64,000 nucleotides of DNA from Molanna angustata (GCA_963576475.1 OY754982.1:5477201-5541200), one strand, 5' to 3'; shown: positions 44,101 to 51,945, counted from the first letter of the stretch. The notes: generated by a model from the sequence alone, not told the origin. A program made the numbers and translations.

Positions 44101-44838
44101 CTACGCCAAACTTAAGGTCGATGCAATGCTGACTCCAGTCAGCATTGGTCGATGGCGTAGAATTTCACATTATTGTGTATGAAGAAAAGAGATAGATAGC
44201 TTTCTAATGGGCGTAGAAAGCTATCTATCTCTTTTCTGAAGTTTGACGTTTAAAATGTTTTTTTGCTATAACTACACAAACATATGTAACCAACTTCACA
44301 CTGTCACGATTTTTTTGAAATTCCAGCGAATTTTCGGCATCTCGTATGGATCGTAGAATACTCTGTTTGGTATTTGATTTGACAAAAATACCAAATACAT
44401 ATTCAACGAAGCCTATAAAATCATCATTCACCGAAAAAATCTCGTATTTTAGTATTAAACCACTCGTAAGGTTTCTCGCTATCAACCTTACTTTTTTGAC
44501 AATTCGCAAATGTTAGTTTACACCGATACGCATACCATGTGCTAAGTATTTAGCGTATTTAGATATGTCTCTGCAATGCAATTCTCATAGAAAAACGTCG
44601 TAGCATCCTGCAGTTACGAAGCCACGTGATCTCCTAACCACTCCTAACAAGTGTGCGACTGCAATAAAAACATGGTTAGTATTTAGAATTTAGTATTTAG
44701 GTAGGACTCTGCATTCGGACCTATGTCTATAAATGATTATAAATATAATAAACATACGATTCCAATCCAAGCAATAATCAGGGCTCCAGTTTTCAGATCA
44801 CATCCACAGCAACACTGATTGACAACGGGAAGACCCAT
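29083..44838 (-). CDS. Host gene: four-span membrane protein (DUF4728/pasiflora-like), 5 coding exons
   Basis: Joining 44758-44838, 41250-41432, 33623-33776, 30374-30465 and 29083-29103 gives an open frame of 176 codons plus stop. Every junction is GT-AG with a pyrimidine-rich acceptor, and phases match (0, 0, 1, 0). The protein starts MGLPVVNQCCCGCDLKTGAL and has four hydrophobic stretches, a short loop after span 1 with an acidic patch (RIDDNDTYEK), and an acidic cytosolic-type tail. This resembles small insect tetraspan families (DUF4728, including the septate-junction pasiflora proteins), but the exact family is inferred. A CAG acceptor at 44850-44852 just before the ATG suggests a further 5' non-coding exon. 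The introns (3.3, 7.5, 3.2 and 1.3 kb) consist largely of TEs. Confidence 0.82.
29104..30373 (-). other. Host intron 4
   Basis: Donor GTAAGT at 30373 side, acceptor CAG at 29104-29106. It holds a LINE 3' fragment (29560-29745). The rest shows nothing recognisable. Confidence 0.5.
29560..29745 (+). pseudogene. LINE (RTE/CR1-type) 3' end fragment, decayed
   Basis: In shifted frames it reads WDVRRPGGRTASKQWQGV and then WKKMGEAYVQLWMLTKKKN, like the last residues of RTE-type ORFs, followed by a GAAGAAGAAGAA tail. Several frame changes. Confidence 0.5.
30374..30465 (-). CDS. Host gene exon 4
   Basis: Acceptor TTTCTCTTTTTTATAG, donor GTAAGT. Completes span 4 (IQIYFIIVVSSC) and gives the charged tail RKEIETELRENLGNENTV. 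The first two bases complete a Leu codon started in exon 3. Confidence 0.85.
30918..31162 (-). mobile_element. 5'-truncated RTE LINE with 9-bp target duplication
   Basis: Minus-strand fragment encoding RLRWAGHVQRMSEEDVPRRI then GRPKLRWMDG, RALQEAKTRPGLWSHR and stop, with an ATG ATG ATG-type tail (CATCATCATCATC on plus). Flanked by ACATTGAAC at 30909-30917 and 31163-31171. Confidence 0.88.
31352..32356 (+). repeat. 67-bp minisatellite, 15 units, derived from LINE coding sequence
   Basis: Exactly 15 units of 67 bp, each starting CTTGTAAGAAGCCACCTTGA. The units differ by only a few bases (for example TTTGTTCC/TATGTTCC, GCTATT/GTTATT). One unit encodes LVRSHLEYNSTVCSPCYSIH of the surrounding RT. 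67 is not a multiple of three, so each unit shifts the frame. Confidence 0.95.
32941..33119. mobile_element. Foldback element, near-perfect 80-bp arms
   Basis: 179 bp beginning GCCCCCAAGTCAAATTGAAA and ending with its complement. The arms pair almost throughout and the loop is only a few bases around TTTTTTCTACAATA. As RNA it would be a long hairpin. It lies within host intron 3. Confidence 0.85.
33197..33471 (-). mobile_element. tRNA-derived SINE copy 1
   Basis: On the minus strand the head reads GTCGGCCTTCGTGACTCAGT with an A-box-like element and a B box (GGTTCGATTCC), then the family body ACACAGTTTTATATTGTGTT. The tail has a 22-bp unit (ACCTGTTATTATTTG...) repeated about four times, a local expansion not seen in the other copies. 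Confidence 0.8.
33623..33776 (-). CDS. Host gene exon 3
   Basis: Acceptor CATTATTTCCTTTTCAG, donor GTAAGT. Encodes span 3 (LKFWVTANLCYTFMCMVYL), a loop (GATYENVNQNSRS) and the start of span 4 (VFSNIIGGLIGI). Ends one base into a codon. Confidence 0.88.
34012..34160 (-). pseudogene. LINE C-terminal Cys-His motif fragment
   Basis: Reads GIPTTCDCGDQQTTTHLCSC then PSSPVNCTMHDLMVGNDCA and ARHWQKII before a stop: the last part of a LINE ORF2 with the C-x-C...H...C motif. The remainder is absent. Confidence 0.65.
34163..34447 (+). repeat. Minisatellite, unit about 30-35 bp
   Basis: Units of the type ATGATACATCTCACAAATAA-AAACAT, imperfect. The array continues at about 34680-34726 and again at 41187-41225, having been split by a SINE and by the RTE element. 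Confidence 0.8.
34448..34680 (+). mobile_element. tRNA-derived SINE copy 2
   Basis: Head GTCGGCCTTCGTGGCTCAGT with A box TGGCTCAGTTGG and B box GGTTCGATTCC, body through GTTTTCAGTCTGGATCTGTG and TAATATCGTAAGTCTCCAGA, tail TAAAATAAAAAATAAAATAA. The best-preserved copy with 51584. Confidence 0.88.
34727..35646 (+). other. 5' region of the RTE element
   Basis: No secure gene. A GC-rich part (35420-35600) resembles RTE 5' sequence and includes a possible early ATG (35441, MEKTRRNTSTRRESAENSPR) whose frame soon stops. It may be leader or decayed coding sequence. Confidence 0.4.
35647..36002 (+). pseudogene. RTE ORF, N-terminal APE endonuclease part
   Basis: Encodes DFKLCTWNVRTLYCQEALRV and LVKYKADITAIQEIR, the first two conserved blocks of the APE nuclease (Asn and Glu of the active site visible). 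A stop at 35863 and a frame change follow, then YSCHKKYHILGTGFIVAKRM and DFKPISARLCV, where the nested LINE interrupts it. The ORF resumes near 38550. Confidence 0.85.
36387..38375 (-). pseudogene. LINE ORF2 with one nonsense codon and lost RT end
   Basis: One frame runs from 38375 to 36387 with a single in-frame TAA at 38103-38105. It contains YYQNVRGVKTK, LTETWL, GGGVLIAVRD, GDYNLPNI, then RT blocks NYRPISILS, CQHGFINGRST, TDFSKAFDRVPHS and SGVPQG. It breaks off directly after SGVPQG, before the FADD motif, so no active RT is possible. No ATG precedes YYQN in the open frame; the first codon in the frame segment is TTG. The ORF is close to the one at 55880 (GDYNLPNI, HHPPL in common). Confidence 0.85.
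38384..38537 (-). pseudogene. LINE ORF1 C-terminal remnant
   Basis: Open frame on the minus strand: RDLTESQRRELSDLWKEVEE, RRNRGETNLTVKFINSTPRI and stop, just upstream of ORF2. This matches the usual end of LINE ORF1 (RNA-binding C-terminal domain). The 5' part is missing. Confidence 0.7.
38550..41161 (+). pseudogene. RTE ORF, remainder: APE end, RT and C-terminus (several frames)
   Basis: Segments: 38550-39199 (GKFFNTSIINAHAPMEEST, DQIDHILIDGR-like block NQIDHILIDGRHVSN, SDHFLLVSKVRAR: end of APE); 39169-39570 (linker); 39564-40253 (RT: SPGHDGIPGELLK, CPLHKKGDTMDCRNYRGITL, GFRPGRSTIDQIF, FIDFKAAYDSVNR); 40235-40585 (ILAYADDVDMIART, the catalytic YADD, to VGSFQYLG); 40637-41161 (KTLLRPVLVNGAECW, RRLQWLGHVQRM-like HRLQWLGHVQRM, GRPKLRWMDG). 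At least four frameshifts or stops separate them. Typical RTE-clade ORF, dead. Confidence 0.88.
41161..41186 (+). repeat. (GATGAT)n tail of the RTE element
   Basis: GATGATGATGATGATGATA follows the RTE stop codon, as usual for RTE 3' ends, then joins minisatellite sequence. Confidence 0.8.
41250..41432 (-). CDS. Host gene exon 2
   Basis: Acceptor TAGTATTTTGTTGCAG, donor AACAAG|GTAATA. Sixty-one codons in phase 0: end of span 1 (SISIGLFLFFFTV), a hydrophilic loop with RIDDNDTYEKIKEI, and span 2 (LWTMEFMFICLDLMLYIML). Confidence 0.88.
41493..41602 (-). mobile_element. Partial copy of the dispersed repeat at 27543-27668
   Basis: Shares, in inverted orientation, GAGACGAAGTTGGAATA, GACCTGTCATCGGCTGGTTT and GTGATCACTTTATG-like text. 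It lies directly upstream of the exon 2 acceptor, in host intron 1. Confidence 0.65.
41917..42287 (+). pseudogene. RTE ORF fragment, left part of a split copy
   Basis: Reads VYLGFTITNQRECETEIRRR, VFSIFFYGVESWTLRARD, WTARRTNISILQELRI and ends RILKFFVYI, where a solo LTR is inserted. The frame continues at 43769. 5'-truncated. Confidence 0.85.
42288..43764 (+). repeat. Solo LTR (about 1.48 kb) of the 58.8-63.6 kb element family
   Basis: Starts TGTGGCGCATTCACC and ends near CACATACCCCCA, flanked by ACAT (42284-42287, 43765-43768). It matches the LTRs at 59412-58781 and 63578-63139, but has an extra 837-bp internal block. A TATTTAAG box lies at 42377. It carries A- and B-box-like motifs (42683-42694 TGGCTCAGCTG, 42723-42732 GGTTCGAACC). 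No internal region is left, hence a solo LTR. Confidence 0.75.
42812..43433 (+). repeat. Tandem duplication of a 311-bp GC-rich unit inside the LTR
   Basis: Units 42812-43122 and 43123-about 43433 both start TTGCGGCTCTAAGGG and run through GTTGTTGTGTGGTTCGGGCA and GATGATTGCGTCGGATGCCC, differing by a few percent. The block 42804-43650 is bounded by GACCGACCTT repeats and is missing from the other LTR copies. Confidence 0.88.
43769..43988 (+). pseudogene. RTE ORF fragment, right part of the split copy
   Basis: Continues the 41917-42287 frame: ARRGEDSLEKLIMIGKAPG, RGRSPTRWSDQIKQNI, MATDRTTWRAMVRNRV and stop, the usual RTE C-terminus. Confidence 0.85.
44030..44715. mobile_element. Foldback-type element beside host exon 1
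   Basis: Nested inverted repeats: GAGTATTTAGTATTC with GAATTTAGTATTTAGG; GCGTTGCAGAGACAT with ATGTCTCTGCAATGC; and a central hairpin AGATAGATAGCTTTCTA...TAGAAAGCTATCTATCT (44190-44232). Ends are approximate. It lies in intron 1, about 40 bases from the donor of exon 1. Confidence 0.6.
44758..44838 (-). CDS. Host gene exon 1 (start codon)
   Basis: ATG at 44836-44838 in the context CCAAGATGG. Twenty-seven codons: Cys-rich MGLPVVNQCCCGCDLKTGAL and the start of span 1 (IIAWIGI). Donor GTATGT. An in-frame acceptor-like ACAG lies 11 bases before the ATG. Confidence 0.82.
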
Positions 44839-44983
44839 CTTGGTATAATCTGTACATTTAAATAGATATTATAAGTACCTGAAGATGGTCAGCTAGTGAC
44901 CTAGTGTAATTTTGCACGATGGTGGGATAAATTTTATTTTATACGAGGGCTAATTTATTTATATGCATTTATTTATATGATTG

Positions 44984-45165
44984 CTTATTAGGCAACTAAC
45001 AGGTACTATGTAAAATATTAATTTACACATACCCAATAACAATTTCATACATTCTGGAGACTTACGATATTAATCGTCACAGTTCCAGACTGAAAACCAG
45101 GATTCGGACCCGGGACCTTTGAATTAGCAGTCAGATACCTAACCAACTGAGCCACGAAGGCTGAC
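44984..45165 (-). mobile_element. tRNA-derived SINE copy 3
   Basis: Minus-strand copy: GTCAGCCTTCGTGGCTCAGT, A box, B box changed to GGTCCGAATCC, then body TTTTCAGTCTGGAACTGTGA and TTGCCTAATAAGC at the tail. It lies upstream of the host exon 1. Confidence 0.82.
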
Positions 45166-45264
45166 ATGACTAAATAACAAGTATAAAGGAAGAAATTTGG
45201 ATCATTTTTCACTAGAAAAACTTAATATTTCCTATATTTTGTGACAAATATGCCTATATGAGTA

Positions 45265-45474
45265 ATGTCCATTTATCGTGACTCCAGCAAATGCGGATTA
45301 GTTATAAAACGGTATTTTTATCAGTATCATCAGTGGCTGCAGTTATTAGAAGAAAACGACGAAGATTATAAGCGAATGAGTCCTGTAAAATGTGACTGTT
45401 GCGTATTATTTGACAGTTTAAGACAAATTTTACACGATAAACATAGAAAAACCATACAAATAAATATAAATTAA
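45265..45474 (+). CDS. Unrecognised 69-residue open frame
   Basis: MSIYRDSSKCGLVIKRYFYQ and then a charged stretch ending HDKHRKTIQININ. Balanced composition and a CDCC motif make it less AT-biased than chance frames nearby, but I recognise no family and see no splice partners. It may be a TE relic or chance. Confidence 0.2.
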   Translation: MSIYRDSSKCGLVIKRYFYQYHQWLQLLEENDEDYKRMSPVKCDCCVLFDSLRQILHDKHRKTIQININ

Positions 45475-45499
45475 TGATTACAACGCAGAATAATCCAAC

Positions 45500-45541
45500 T
45501 GTCGATTCGTTCATGAGAATTCAATTCTCTGAATGAATCGA
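45500..45541. repeat. Short imperfect palindrome
   Basis: GTCGATTCGTTCATGAGAAT and its near-complement ATTCTCTGAATGAATCGAC face each other. Possibly a MITE remnant. Confidence 0.6.
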
Positions 45542-45559
45542 CATTATTAACAATTATTA

Positions 45560-46035
45560 GGCCAAGATGCGTGTACGAAGGAAAATTTTGTATGGCGTAG
45601 TGGACTTTTTTCATGCTAATAACACCAACTAGAGGCCTCTCACTCAATTTACAGAGCACAAAATTTCAGATTATATAAACAGTTTTACTTTTTTACTCAG
45701 AATTATAAATTTTTGTTTCAGTCAGGGGTTACCAACTTTTGAAATTTTGGTTTATTTTTCCATATATCTCAGAAACCATAAAAGCTAGAACGCTGAAAAT
45801 TGGTATGAACATAGACAAATACAAAATCTCAAATAAGTTTTTTTTTTTAAATTCCAGGGTTTCTCAAACATTTTTTAGTAAGAAAAATATTTTTTTTATG
45901 ATAAATTTATCAGTTTAACTGCCTATATTTCCATTTTTTTTTAAATATCGAAAAAAGCCGATACACCCCAACTAGATAATTTAATTTTCTATAAAAAATC
46001 TTTACATTGTATTAGCACATCTCAAATTTTTACTC
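45560..46035 (+). repeat. Dispersed repeat, copy 1 (homologous to 47929-48480)
   Basis: Shares long stretches with 47929-48480: GCCAAGATGCGTGTACGAAG, AACACCAACTAGAGGCCTC, TATCTCAGAAACCATAAAAG, TTTAACTGCCTATATTTCC. The copy lacks about 130 bp present in the other. No frame. Confidence 0.8.
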
Positions 46036-46605
46036 TCCACACTATGGAATAGGGGAGAGTCATGATTTCTCAAAACTTTAGCATATTTTTTACATCAATT
46101 TCTCAATGGGTATCATGTAGAGAATGCACACTATGAGTTACGTCGTGATGTGTTTTTGTGTATGGCGTATACGCCGTACGCCGTAGCATTTATATTTTTT
46201 GTGTCCTCTCTGCAGCCCAAACTATAAGTCCGATTGACTTCATATTGATATCATACGTGTTAAGTCCATAAACTTAGAGCTGATTAGTTTTCCATAGACA
46301 ACGGTTAATTTTTTCTCAATGTTTCTTTATGATTTCATCTATTAAAACTGAAAAAATGCTCTTACGACCTGGAAATTAGAGATATTTTAATATGGTTTCA
46401 ACTATTTATACAACACCAAGAATCTTCATGAAATTGTATTCAAAGTTGGTCAATTTTAAAAGAAAAATATTCAACGGTTTCAAAAATTGTATTTTATTTA
46501 ATGGATTTTTGTATGAAACTTATATGTAACTTACATATAATATGATAAGCTTTTCATAAATATCATAAAATTTCTTCATATGATATCACGTGTCAAAATT
46601 GTCAA

Positions 46606-47085
46606 AATGCTCTAACGCTCTTTGAAACAAAATTTATCTGCTTTTATTAAAATATTTCATACAACACAAGCATTCTTCACCATACTGCATTAATAGTTAG
46701 TATATCTTAACATAAAAATATACTATCGTTAGAAAATTTATATTCCTGGTAGTAAAATTTAGAATGAATAAAAATGTATATAATAAGATAAATTTCTTAT
46801 GTATGGAAAAGTTCAGTAATTTGATTTCATGTTATAATGTAAAGAACTTGAACAAAGAACTAATTAGCTTTCCATGAATAACATAAAATTACTTCATATG
46901 ATATCATGTGTCAAAATTTTCAAAATGCTCTCGTGTTCTAAACAAAATTTATCTGCTTTTATTAAAATATTTCATACAACATAAGCATTCTTCACCATAC
47001 TGCATTAATAGTTCGTCTATCTTAATATAAAAATATACTATCGTTAGAAAATTTATATTCCTGGTAGTAAAATTTAGAATGAATA
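46606..47085 (+). repeat. Direct duplication, spacing about 310 bp
   Basis: TCAAAATGCTCT...TTTATCTGCTTTTATTAAAA and TATACTATCGTTAGAAAATT, CTGGTAGTAAAATTTAGAAT occur at 46606-46765 and again at 46918-47085 with few changes. 46036-46606 shows no gene. Confidence 0.75.
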
Positions 47086-47149
47086 AAATATTTCATATAA
47101 CATAAGCATATTTTAACATATTCAGATTGTCAATATTTGAAAAAGAAAA

Positions 47150-47525
47150 AATAAACGCTTTCTATGGTGTGGAGTGTTTAGTGTCGCGTCCCTATGAGGG
47201 TCGCGGGATTGTGACGAAAGGAATAAGGACTGACCTGTCTTCCGTCGCCGGTTTCCAGATGACACTCTCTTCCTCTGCTGTCTTGAGGTTCGACGAGTCT
47301 TCTGACCTTCCAGGAGCAGCCCGGAAGGTACCAATTCCGATTGCCGTCGGGAAAAACACACGATGCTTCGCGGCCGGCAATATGCTCCAAAACTACGCTT
47401 CGCTGCGATAATCCACGAGATTACGTCACACGCACAACGTGTCGACCGGAGCGCATTCGGACGCAGACTGACTTCGATACAGCCTTGACATGGTCAGGCC
47501 CGGATGGGTGGGGAAAGGAATAAAG
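47150..47525. other. Unexplained GC-rich island
   Basis: About 375 bases with many CpGs between AT-rich dispersed repeats. Several overlapping frames are open on both strands (for example minus strand 47390-47178), but none matches anything I know. It could be the end of an unknown mobile element or a retrocopy. Confidence 0.4.
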
Positions 47526-47604
47526 TGAGGAAAGGTTTTGTTCCAACAGTTCTAACACTGAACATTTAGTGTTGGCCACAACCCACAAAAAAAATTAATT
47601 TAGT

Positions 47605-47925
47605 GACGACATTGATTCATACAATTTGTATGGTAGTAGCCTACACACAATATCTAAGAAGACTTAATTGTTTGATACTAATCTCCAAACATACATACAT
47701 ACATACCATCATGCTGTTTTCATATTCTGGGTAGGATCAAAGGACTGACCTCCATTCTATCCTATCTTGACATACATACCTAGGTACATGTGTTGTATAG
47801 AAAACCAAATATCTTAAAATATTAAATAATTTGTATTTATGGGTTTATAGTTTGGTAATTATTCTTCAACTATACGTACTATCGCTATCGACAGTTGGAT
47901 CTCATGTGTTACATGCAACTAGTTA
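47605..47925 (+). repeat. Dispersed repeat A, copy 1
   Basis: Matches 48551-48865 throughout (TACAATTTGTATGG, CAAACATACATACAT, ACCATCATGCTGTTTTCATA, GACAGTTGGATCTC, TGTTACATGCAACTAG). A diverged third copy lies at 17225-17520. Confidence 0.8.
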
Positions 47926-47928
47926 AGC

Positions 47929-48480
47929 CAAGATGCGTGTACGAAGGAAAATTTTGTATGGTGTAGTGGACTTTTTGCATGCAAATAACACCAACTAGAG
48001 GCCTCGCAGCATATATGTTCCCATACATGGATTTACTCAAAATTCGGAGTAGAACATTTTATGTGAGTTTTGTGTCTGTGTGTCTGTCTGTGTGCCTGTC
48101 TATCCCCCCTTATAACTTTTAATCCGCTCAATTTACAGAACCCAAAATTTCAGAATATATAAACAGTTATAGGCCCACAAAATTTTTATACTCAGAATTG
48201 TAAATTTTTGTTTGAGTCAGGGGTTATCAACTTTTGAAATTTTGGTTTATTTTTCCATGTATCTCAGAAACCATAAAAGCTAAAACGCTGAAATATGGTA
48301 TAAACATAGAAAAATATAAAATCTCAAATTAGTTTTTTCTAAAAATTACCAGGGTTTCTCAAACATTTTTTATTTAGAAAAATATTTTTTTATGATAAAT
48401 TTATGAGTTTAACTGCCTATATTTCCAAATATTTTAAAAATATCGAAAAAAGCCTAAACACCCCAACTAGATAATTTCAT
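47929..48480 (+). repeat. Dispersed repeat B, copy 2 (longer)
   Basis: The longer partner of 45560-46035. Contains a GTGTCTGTGTGTCTGTCTGT run. Non-coding. Confidence 0.8.
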
Positions 48481-48550
48481 TTTCTATAAAAATATTAATA
48501 TTGTAGAAGTAAATCCCAATTTTTTTTAACAATTTTTATAAAAATTGATT

Positions 48551-48865
48551 TTAGTGACGACATCACTTCATACAATTTGTATGGGTAGTCGCCTGTACAC
48601 AATATGTAAGAAGACTTAATAGTTTGATACTTAAATCTCCAAACATACATACATACCATCATGCTGTTTTCATATTCTGTGTAGGAAAAACAGACTGACC
48701 TCCATACTATCCTATCCTGACAAACATACCTACATGTTTTATATAGAAAATAAAATATCTTCAAATATTTATTAATTTGTGTTGTTTATAGTTTGGTATG
48801 TATTCTTTGATTATGCATACTATCGCCATCGACAGTTGGATCTCGTGTGTTACATGCAACTAGTT
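48551..48865 (+). repeat. Dispersed repeat A, copy 2
   Basis: Direct copy of 47605-47925, about 945 bp downstream, so repeat B is bracketed by two copies of A. Confidence 0.8.
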
Positions 48866-49299
48866 TTTATATCAATAGATTATAAACGCGTGTATATTAC
48901 GGGAAAAATAAATGATTTTGGCGGTAAGGCTTAAAAAAATTATAAAAAATAAATAAACTTACGAACAATATATGGAGGAATCCATTACAATTGGTTAGTT
49001 TTCTGTCACTATTTGAATTTCTGAAACTCACCGCTAGGTGGCGATTGTGCCCGCAAAATACTACCGTTTTGAAAGCAAATTCTTAACAATAATTCAATCG
49101 CAATTTGCCACATACACACCCGTGGTATAAATATTATAATACAATATATGATGCAACTCGCTCACGCGAGTCGTGTTGTTCCTTCATGCATTTCTCGCAA
49201 TTTTATTTTATTTTAGTTTTAAATGTTTAAAGCATGTCCGCCAAATAAAATTTATTTTCGAGTAATATATCCGCGTTTATCAATCTATTGATACAAAAA
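48864..49299. mobile_element. MITE with about 37-bp inverted repeats
   Basis: Ends TTTTTATATCAATAGATTAT and, from the right, TTTTTGTATCAATAGATTGA, both continuing to AAACGCG and TATATTAC. Interior 436-bp non-coding DNA. No clear target duplication. Confidence 0.75.
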
Positions 49300-49319
49300 T
49301 TATTTATTATATTTTATTA

Positions 49320-49806
49320 AAAATTAATTATTAATTATTAATTATTAATTATTAATAATTAATAATTAATTATTAATTATTAATTATTAATTATTAATTA
49401 TTAATTATTAATTATTAATTATTAATTATTAATTATTAATTATTAATTATTAATTATCAATTATCAATTATTAATTATTAATTATTAATTATTAATTATT
49501 AATTATTAATTATTAATTATTAATTATTAATTATTAATTATTAATTATTAATTATTAATTATTAATTATTAATTATTAATTATTAATTATTAATTATTAA
49601 TTATTAATTATTAATTATTAATTATTAATTATTAATTATTAATTATTAATTATTAATTATTAATTATTAATTATTAATTATTAATTATTAATTATTAATT
49701 ATTAATTATTAATTATTAATTATTAATTATTAATTATTAATTATTAATTATTAATTATTAATTATTAATTATTAATTATTAATTATTAATTATTAATTAT
49801 TAATTA
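49320..49806. repeat. (TTAATTA)n satellite, about 480 bp
   Basis: A 7-bp palindromic unit, TTAATTA, repeated about 65-70 times with hardly any variation (one TTATCAATTATCAAT interruption near 49456). Follows the MITE directly. Confidence 0.95.
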
Positions 49807-50361
49807 ATTTTAAACAAATATTAATTATTAATTACTTGTAAACAATTATTAATTAATTAATTTACTTGTAAAATAAACACAAGAATTAAAATTAAAAAAT
49901 CACAAAATATAATTTTTCAATACTTCCTTTGGTAAAAATAACGAATAAAATACAAGTTACCTGTATTAATGTCGTTAACAAGATTAAAACCCGCGAATAT
50001 TACGTTTGTCTTACAAGGAAAAAGCGAAGATTATTTCCACCGGGGAGATATCAAAAACAAACGATGCCATTAAAATAATCTATAATTAAAGATACAAAGA
50101 GCTGAAAATACTTAACTTTTTACGTTCAAATCACAGTTTTTCTATATTCCCTAATTGCCCCTAATTGCTTATGTCGTCCAAAGAGTATATAATATAATAT
50201 AATATACGATACCTACGGATAAAAGGAAAATGATAAACAATGTGACCAGTTAAAGAAAATAAAATCGCTAGATTTTAGTCGAAAATATTATTTTATCGTA
50301 ATTATTATTTCTCAATACAGATTTATTTTTTTATATGGCAACCCACTAATTTCTAAGCACG
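49807..50361. other. No gene recognised
   Basis: AT-rich non-coding sequence; no open frame or repeat that I could support. Confidence 0.5.
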
Positions 50362-50369
50362 GACAAAAG

Positions 50370-50845
50370 ACGAGGGCCTATACGGCCCCGCGTGCCTGTC
50401 ATATTGCGCATGCGCGGAGATTTTATCGGTACAATTTTTGGCGCAGTTTTATTAAATTAATATTTTGGTAGATGAAAATCCACTTCAACATAAAAATTAA
50501 AAGTAGGTAATATTAAAAATCATACAATTACGTAAATAATATGTTAAGAAATATAATTTATACAATACAATAAACTTACAAATGACAAAGGTATTTATAA
50601 CATTTTCCTGCAATCAATTTCCATTCAATATATAAAGCAACTCGTTCACGCGAGTCGCTATTATTATTAAAGACTAACTGAATCTAATCAAAAATTAATA
50701 AATGGGATTTACGTACACATCATTCTATTATTTCGCTGTCGTAAAATTTCCCCTTGATTCATCTGTCGCCAGACGCTAGTATTTGAATAGACAACATTGG
50801 CGCATGCGCAATATGACAGGCACGCGGGGCCGTATAGGCCCTCGT
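50370..50845. mobile_element. 476-bp MITE with 47-bp inverted repeats and 8-bp target duplication
   Basis: Ends ACGAGGGCCTATACGGCCCC and its complement, paired through GCGCATGCGC. Exact flanking repeat GACAAAAG at 50362-50369 and 50846-50853. The 8-bp duplication fits hAT, P or Merlin; the terminus does not identify which. Confidence 0.9.
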
Positions 50846-51210
50846 GACAAAAGTGTCTATTATAGGTAGCGTTCGGAAAGACGCTCGACGATCGCTCGGC
50901 GATGTTAGAGCGTCATCCAGAGCGTTCGGAATTCATCGAGCGATTCGCGCGGCGATTCACTCTGCCCGTTCGGAATCACGGTTGACTCGCACCAATGTCG
51001 CCCTATAAAATAGTAGGGTGAATGTCGCTCCTGTCAAATTTTAAATTTTTTGGCGGGAATTATGAATTTTCGCATAGTCAAAGTGACATTTTGTTTGGCG
51101 GCAATTTATAATTTTTCACATAGTCGTCAGCACTTTTAGTTTGATATGATTTTAGTCGGTTTTATTTGTATTTATAATTTACTTTATTATAATTTACAAA
51201 AAGATATTCA

Positions 51211-51360
51211 ATGGATATAAATTCATACAAATTTATTATGGATAATAATGGTCAACCACAAAGAAATGTGGAAGGCCATTATTTAATGGAAAACATCAAC
51301 AGGAAGTGTATTTTGTTTTATGAAAATAATGCATTTTTAAATGAGTGGTTATCATTTTAA
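51211..51360 (+). pseudogene. 49-codon frame inside the TIR element
   Basis: MDINSYKFIMDNNGQPQRNV, then EGHYLMENINRK and LNEWLSF. The start is repeated in the right copy. Probably a remnant of an element-encoded protein, but I recognise no family and a chance frame is possible. Confidence 0.3.
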
Positions 51361-51583
51361 GGGAAATAAACAATTTTTGAATGCCTAAAATACAAAAAGC
51401 TCGTGAAAACTATGCACACACAAGAAAAAATCGTAAAAACTTACGAATATTACGAATCACTTATCACAACTCGTTTAATACTTTTAAAATAAATAATTTA
51501 TAGATTATTATCTCGGTATTATAATGAAAACATCCGATAAACACTAAAACAAAAGATACAACCACTACTTTACCATAATTTTT

Positions 51584-51800
51584 GTCGGCCTTCGTGGCTC
51601 AGTTGGTTAGATATCTGACTGCTGAGCCAAGGGTCCCGGGTTCGATTCCCGGTGGAGACACAGTTTTTAATTGTGTTTTCAGTCTGGATCTGTGAGACGA
51701 TTAATATCGTAAGTCTCTAGAATGTGGCAACTTGTTATTGGGTGCGTGTTAAATTAATATTTGACATAGTACCTGTTAGTTGCCCGAGAAGCAATATTAA
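51584..51800 (+). mobile_element. tRNA-derived SINE copy 4
   Basis: Head GTCGGCCTTCGTGGCTCAGT, A box TGGCTCAGTTGG, B box GGTTCGATTCC. Flanked by AATTTTT (51577-51583 and about 51799-51805). The inverted copy at about 52530 keeps the unoccupied site ATAATTTTTGACC in the opposite orientation. Confidence 0.9.
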
Positions 51801-51945
51801 ATTTTTGACCAAAATGACACAACTAAAGTAACACCACACTCGTAATTTTAAATTTCCCGCGCCCGCGTAATTTTAAGTCACCCCAACATCGCTCAGTGCC
51901 GTTCGGAATACACATCGCCCAAATGTCGCTCTCTTTGCAACTTCA

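Noticed and set aside
47150..47525. rRNA or snRNA fragment
   Set aside because: GC content suggested it, but no rRNA or snRNA motif that I know is present.
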